From assembly GCA_025450375.1 (NCBI GenBank), contig JANWHO010000049.1, positions 1 to 9,615 of the forward strand: a DNA stretch of 9,615 bases, written 5' to 3'. The position numbers were made by a program, and so were the translations under genes. Shown piece after piece: positions 6,772-9,615 of the stretch (the first letter of the stretch is position 1; each line of letters begins with the position of its first letter). This stretch comes from Chloroflexota bacterium (lineage in GTDB: Bacteria; Chloroflexota; UBA5177; JANWHV01). The notes under the pieces were generated by a model. The model was not told where the DNA came from, made no database searches, and saw only the letters and a program-made list of their open reading frames with translations.

Positions 6772-6787
6772 CTGGTGGTTCCACCAG
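6772..6787. promoter_or_regulatory. 16-bp palindrome, possible operator
   Basis: CTGGTGG-TT-CCACCAG is a near-perfect inverted repeat with 7-bp arms and a 2-bp centre. The centre is too tight for a stable RNA hairpin with full-length arms, so a dimeric-protein binding site is more natural than a terminator. It lies in non-coding DNA between oppositely oriented genes, which is a usual place for an operator. No regulator gene is adjacent. Confidence 0.35.
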
Positions 6788-7053
6788 GTCTCCGCGAGCG
6801 ACAGCCAGGTATGATCGGGCTCCAAAACCGCGGTCGGCTCCGATTGGACGCGGGGGCGGATTAGACCAGTTCCCTTCGCGCGGTGGGCCGTATGGCTGAT
6901 AACCATTGATCCAAGGCGCGCGAAAGTAGAGGGAGAGAGCGCGAGATGCCGGCTACCTCGCGCATGGCGGGAGCGGCTCGACCAGGCGAAGGAGCGGGCT
7001 CCCAGGGCGGACAAGAGTCGGTGGTGATTCACGACAAGCAAGGAGCGAAAGAG

Positions 7054-7248
7054 ATGATCGAGCATGTACCCACCAAGGCCGCCGGTGAACCAACAACCGT
7101 GACCCCCTTATATACGGCGGTCGAATGGCAATTGCTGAGGGCGTTGCGTGAGCTCTACGAACGAGATCGTGATCTCCTCTTGTCGGAAGAGCGCGCGCGG
7201 CTGAGTTTCATTCGCTGGCTCGTCAGAACGGGGCAACTGACTCCCTAG
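7054..7248 (+). CDS. Small 64-aa hypothetical helical protein
   Basis: The 64-aa product has a flexible N-terminus and then a block rich in aromatic, Leu and charged residues: PLYTAVEWQLLRALRELY (18-35), ERDRDLLLSEERARLSFIR (36-54) and a C-terminal WLVRTGQLTP. The pattern suggests two amphipathic helices, perhaps a small dimerising or adaptor protein. I do not recognise a named family. The start at 7054 is supported by AAGGAG at 7040-7045, eight bases upstream. An in-frame ATG at 6946, also preceded by a purine-rich GAGGGAG, would give a 100-aa form with a Gly/Ala/Arg-rich low-complexity leader. I prefer the shorter one because the leader looks non-structured. It shares its strand with the two small genes downstream and is followed by a hairpin. 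Confidence 0.6.
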   Translation: MIEHVPTKAAGEPTTVTPLYTAVEWQLLRALRELYERDRDLLLSEERARLSFIRWLVRTGQLTP

Positions 7249-7272
7249 CCAGGGAGGCTTTCCAGCTTCCGA

Positions 7273-7293
7273 TGGCAGTCGGGAAGACTGCCA
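7273..7293 (+). terminator. Perfect 8-bp stem-loop after the 64-aa gene
   Basis: TGGCAGTC and GACTGCCA (7273-7280 and 7286-7293) pair perfectly around a GGGAA loop, 24 bases after the stop of the 64-aa gene. No U-tract follows (the next bases are AACCCGG), so it is not a classic intrinsic terminator. It could be an attenuator, a 3'-end stabiliser, or a structure in the leader of the zinc-ribbon gene. Confidence 0.35.
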
Positions 7294-7351
7294 AACCCGG
7301 ACCATTCACTCGGATAGTGTATCAAGCTAGGATATAGAGGAGATGGGTTTC

Positions 7352-7606
7352 ATGCGTGGGTTCACCCGGCACTTCGAATGTTTACGGTGCGCCAATTGCC
7401 GTTCTTTCATCCAGCACGGCGAAACCAGCCAGCGCCTGATAGGCCAGGGTGAACTAGGGACGCTATCCCCTACCGCGACACTCAGTTGTGGATATTGCGG
7501 CAGCTTTAGCCTCCGTTCGTGGTGGGATGGCGCGACAGCGTACATGAGCACCGCGTACATACTGGGGCGGTTGAGGGCTCCCACCGCCGGCCCCATCGAG
7601 CAATAG
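7352..7606 (+). CDS. Small zinc-ribbon-like protein
   Basis: The product is an 84-aa protein (87 aa from the alternative start). It has two Cys pairs in a treble-clef/zinc-ribbon spacing: CLRCANC near the N-terminus (residues 10, 13 and 16 from this start) and CGYC (46 and 49). About 29 residues lie between the likely ligand pairs C13/C16 and C46/C49, depending on which N-terminal pair binds. This predicts one structural zinc. The rest is neutral, with SFSLRSWWDG after the second knuckle. I do not recognise a named family; a nucleic-acid-binding or protein-interaction role is only a guess. For the start, GAGGAG at 7337-7342 directly abuts the ATG at 7343 but sits nine bases before the in-frame ATG at 7352, so the later start is favoured. 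It precedes the PRC-barrel gene by 45 bp on the same strand. Confidence 0.6.
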   Translation: MRGFTRHFECLRCANCRSFIQHGETSQRLIGQGELGTLSPTATLSCGYCGSFSLRSWWDGATAYMSTAYILGRLRAPTAGPIEQ

Positions 7607-7651
7607 GAGCGGCACTGGGTATGCCCGTCGTGAACAGAGGGAATAGGTAGG

Positions 7652-8257
7652 ATGACCAACGGATTCGCTACGCACGTCCGTGCGCGCGATGGGCAAGAAA
7701 TCGGCGCCATCGATCGCCTGATCCTTGATGCGGCGGGGAATAAGGTGAAGGCCGCGGTGATCCGGAAGGGACGGCTCCTTCGTCGCGACGTGGAGGTGCC
7801 CTTGAGCCTGCTCCGCCGATCGTCCAGCGGTGATCTGCACCTGGATCTCAACTCAGGTGAGGTTGAGCAGTTACCCCCCTTTGACGAGGCTGCCTACGTA
7901 AATCCTCCGGCGGGATACATCGCCCCCGCCGGATATCCGGGCGAAAACTTCTATTTGCCAAGAAGCGCCGTCGCCGATCCCTCCACCGAAAAGCGCGCTC
8001 CGAGGGGAGCCCTCTCCGCGGAGGAATTCGACAGGGCGCGGATCCATGAGGGCAGCTTGGTCCTGGCACGCGATGGGAAGTACGTGGGGAATGTACGCGA
8101 AACGTGGTTTGATCCTGAGAGTGGCCGGCTCACCGCCCTGATTATTCGCACGGACTCCTGGACGAAAAAAGAGTGCGAGCTGGCCGCGCCAATGATCGCG
8201 GGCCTCCGCGATGGCGTGGTGTACTTAAGAATTGACGCTTACCGGCTGCTGCCCTGA
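7652..8257 (+). CDS. Two-domain PRC-barrel protein
   Basis: The 201-aa soluble protein is made of two PRC-barrel-like beta domains, at about residues 7-73 and 131-199. The first begins with THVRARDGQEIGAIDRLILD and the second with EGSLVLARDGKYVGNVRETW; both show the G-x-x-I/V-G-x-V/I turn followed by strands. The linker (76-115) is Pro/Gly/Tyr-rich with two PAGY copies (86-89 and 92-95). PRC-barrel domains occur in photosynthetic reaction centres, in the rRNA-processing factor RimM and in many uncharacterised stress-related proteins. No RimM N-terminal domain, membrane segment or catalytic signature is present, so this is probably a scaffold or regulatory protein, perhaps stress related. A purine-rich AGAGGGAATAGGTAGG stretch precedes the ATG. 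The domain call is firm and the role unknown. Confidence 0.82.
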   Translation: MTNGFATHVRARDGQEIGAIDRLILDAAGNKVKAAVIRKGRLLRRDVEVPLSLLRRSSSGDLHLDLNSGEVEQLPPFDEAAYVNPPAGYIAPAGYPGENFYLPRSAVADPSTEKRAPRGALSAEEFDRARIHEGSLVLARDGKYVGNVRETWFDPESGRLTALIIRTDSWTKKECELAAPMIAGLRDGVVYLRIDAYRLLP

Positions 8258-8349
8258 ACCCCGAGATACTAGTCAGGAATACTACCGCGCATGGAGGCTG
8301 GCCTTCCTGCCCATTCGTTGGGCCCGACCGCCAACCGAGGAACTGGAGC

Positions 8350-8359
8350 CCATATATGG
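8350..8359. promoter_or_regulatory. AT-rich 10-bp palindrome within a GC-rich gap
   Basis: CCATATATGG is a perfect 10-bp palindrome about 30 bases before the start at 8389. It is flanked by a 7-bp inverted pair, CCGACCG (8324-8330) and CGGTCGG (8361-8367). In such GC-rich DNA the AT core could be part of a promoter -10 region or a protein-binding site, but no matching -35 hexamer is obvious. Confidence 0.25.
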
Positions 8360-8388
8360 CCGGTCGGCAGGGAGGAGGATGAGCTATT

Positions 8389-9234
8389 ATGTATCCTATA
8401 CAGTCACCGGAGGAGTTCATCAGGCGGCAGGCCGGGGAGCGGCCGGGGCTGTTTCCGTCCCCAAGACGGGGGGCGACCGGCGCCGCCAGCCCGCTCTATG
8501 AGACGTTTCAGAGTCTCTCTTTCTCCCAGGAAGAACAAGGGCGGAGCGCGGCGGATTTGCTCGAGCGCGAGATCTGGGCGGTAACGCGTATCATGGCGGT
8601 CAGCACGCCAATCTGGAACCAGAATCCGAGTCCAATCCTCTCCTTTTCCCTGGGCCACTTGAGCGAGCCGGTGCCGTACCGTTTGGAGTTGAGTCGTTTT
8701 ACCCACCTGGGAGCGCTCCGTTCGCCTACTCCAGGAGAACAGGCTCTGATCGCCTCGGACACCCCCTGTTGGGCTCGAGTGGCGCCGAATCTGGAGCGGC
8801 ACCTGGCGGGATACTCCGACGCTCTTGCGTGCTCCTATGTTCCCATTCCGGTGGCCGAGGCGGTCAAGCTTCTGGGATTGGGCCGAATTATGGCCCAAAT
8901 CGAAACGGCGACCCAGATCGCCGGCCAGGCCGTGCTGAACGAAGCACGGGCTCAGGAAGATCGTCGAGCCCGGCTACTTGCCGTGGAACGCATGCTCGGC
9001 TGCGAACCCGGTCCCGTCATGGACCAGGAAGCTCCGATGCGCACGCAAGTGGCTCTGGCCTTGCTAGGGAAAGGCCGCCTTGCCGTGCTTGCCCCGAACG
9101 CGGCATGCTTGGGGCTGGCGGTGGGGGTTCTTTGCTTCCTGGCTGGCTTCGCCCAGGCGCTGATTGTCTTCCTGTTCGGGGTGGTGCTGCTGGCCGCCTG
9201 GGCGTTATACGTCCTCCATACAAGCAACTGGTGA
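8389..9234 (+). CDS. Hypothetical protein with C-terminal two-helix membrane anchor
   Basis: This 281-aa product belongs to no family I recognise. Residues 1-35 are polar and Pro/Gly-rich. Residues 36-210 look like a mixed soluble domain, including ERHLAGYSDALACSY (136-150) and a long predicted helix, IMAQIETATQIAGQAVLNEARAQEDRRARLLAVERML (167-203, split here by eye into amphipathic segments). Two hydrophobic stretches follow, about 231-253 and 256-276, with a very short turn, making a membrane hairpin with both ends on the same side. The ATG has GGAGGAGG at 8371-8378, ten bases upstream. The membrane hairpin at the very end suggests a cytosolic domain tethered to the inner face. The helix next to it may oligomerise. 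A function cannot be assigned. Confidence 0.65.
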   Translation: MYPIQSPEEFIRRQAGERPGLFPSPRRGATGAASPLYETFQSLSFSQEEQGRSAADLLEREIWAVTRIMAVSTPIWNQNPSPILSFSLGHLSEPVPYRLELSRFTHLGALRSPTPGEQALIASDTPCWARVAPNLERHLAGYSDALACSYVPIPVAEAVKLLGLGRIMAQIETATQIAGQAVLNEARAQEDRRARLLAVERMLGCEPGPVMDQEAPMRTQVALALLGKGRLAVLAPNAACLGLAVGVLCFLAGFAQALIVFLFGVVLLAAWALYVLHTSNW

Positions 9235-9581
9235 GATCCTTCTACGCTATTAACCGCGCCGGGGTCATGAAGTGGGAGCCTCGGTTCGGTCGTGGGGGCG
9301 CTCCTCATCATTCGGGTCAACTACCGTACCGATGCCTCCCATCGGGCGGTTTTGCTGGTTTGTCAGTGGTCTGCCATAGGGATTCGCGTCGTCAAGATAC
9401 GGTTCCCCTTCATCCGACTGGCGCCTCGGATCGCCTGGGGCGAGAGTTTGCCGATTCGTGCCCTCGGCTTCCGGCGGCGTCTCGGCAGGGCCATTGGCAT
9501 TCTGGCGCCCGGCACGCGGTGGCTCAACGATGCGTACGGTGGGACTCAGAGCCGGATTCGCTTTGACCAGTGGAAGCGAGG
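9235..9581. other. Mostly non-coding or doubtful stretch after the membrane-anchored gene
   Basis: Two overlapping + strand frames stay open here, but neither has a recognisable domain. One (GTG at 9292 to stop at 9585, 97 codons) is Arg-rich with a hydrophobic start and lacks a good Shine-Dalgarno. Its only support is that its stop forms an ATGA overlap with a possible start at 9582. The other reads through from 8769 to 9566 and is better explained as a shadow frame. No hairpin terminator or promoter is evident. Confidence 0.35.
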
Positions 9582-9615
9582 ATGAGCTACCGCTCTTGGC
9601 TGCCTTCGCGGCTGC
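9582..9615 (+). CDS. Possible 5' end of a further gene, cut by the window
   Basis: An ATG at 9582 opens an 11-codon frame, MSYRSWLPSRL, that runs to the window edge. GGAAG at 9572-9576 lies five bases upstream, with GAGG abutting the ATG, and the ATG shares an ATGA overlap with the preceding doubtful frame. Too little is visible to identify the product or to be sure it is a gene. Confidence 0.25.
   Translation, partial: MSYRSWLPSRL

Larger units (their letters stand above)
6551..7053. other. Intergenic/regulatory stretch between the DUF6582 gene and the 64-aa gene
   Basis: About 500 bases with no convincing long gene. It should contain the promoters for the leftward DUF6582 gene and the rightward small-gene group, but I see no clear sigma-70-type -35/-10 pair in it. 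What it does hold is a 7-bp direct repeat (6666-6672 and 6679-6685), a 16-bp palindrome (6772-6787) and a purine-rich GAGGGAGAG at about 6929-6937, which could serve an upstream start at 6946. Confidence 0.5.

Noticed and set aside
7327..7851. Open - strand frame opposite the zinc-ribbon and PRC-barrel genes
   Set aside because: Ser/Arg/Pro-rich shadow. Both + strand genes have domain patterns.
8769..9566. Open + strand frame of 265 codons overlapping the membrane-anchored gene
   Set aside because: Ser/Arg/Gly-rich with no domain. The other frame encodes two clean hydrophobic helices and has a strong Shine-Dalgarno.
1..9615. Search by eye for CRISPR arrays, tRNA genes, transposases and integrases
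   Set aside because: No regularly spaced repeats, no cloverleaf with a CCA-proximal T-loop signature, and no transposase or recombinase motifs were seen.

Overview
The window is GC-rich bacterial DNA with densely packed genes. The gene families suggest a high-GC terrestrial or thermophilic lineage, and my best guess is Chloroflexota (Ktedonobacteria or Thermomicrobia type). The hints are a PatA-like lipid acyltransferase, a two-lobed PRC-barrel protein and a DUF6582 protein. There is no rRNA or other marker gene, so this placement is an impression and not a demonstration.

Region 1 (about 49-6309, + strand) is a tightly packed six-gene unit that looks like one operon. In order it holds a YjbQ/UPF0047 protein, a squalene-hopene-cyclase-like class II terpene cyclase, a UbiA-family membrane prenyltransferase, a ketopantoate-reductase-fold (ApbA/PanE) oxidoreductase, a DegV/FakB fatty-acid-binding protein and an LpxL/HtrB/PatA-type lysophospholipid acyltransferase. 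Genes 1/2 and 4/5 overlap by 4 bp (GTGA), 2/3 by 14 bp and 5/6 by about 11 bp. Only 3/4 have a gap (18 bp). One enzyme makes or cyclises a polyprenyl chain, one transfers a prenyl group, one reduces, one carries fatty acid and one acylates. The plausible collective job is making an acylated, cyclised (mero)terpenoid membrane lipid. I do not recognise this as a described pathway, and it is the best candidate here for a new system.

Region 2 (6299-8257) holds small accessory genes. A DUF6582 protein lies on the - strand and its end overlaps the end of the acyltransferase gene. After a roughly 500-bp non-coding stretch containing a 16-bp palindrome and a short direct repeat come a 64-aa helical hypothetical protein, a small zinc-ribbon-like protein and a two-domain PRC-barrel protein. 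Each has a clear Shine-Dalgarno sequence. A perfect 8-bp hairpin follows the 64-aa gene.

Region 3 (8258-9615) has one unrecognised 281-aa protein with a soluble N-terminal part and a C-terminal pair of membrane helices. After it comes a poorly coding stretch with a doubtful 97-codon reading frame. That frame ends in an ATGA overlap with a possible new gene start running off the window.
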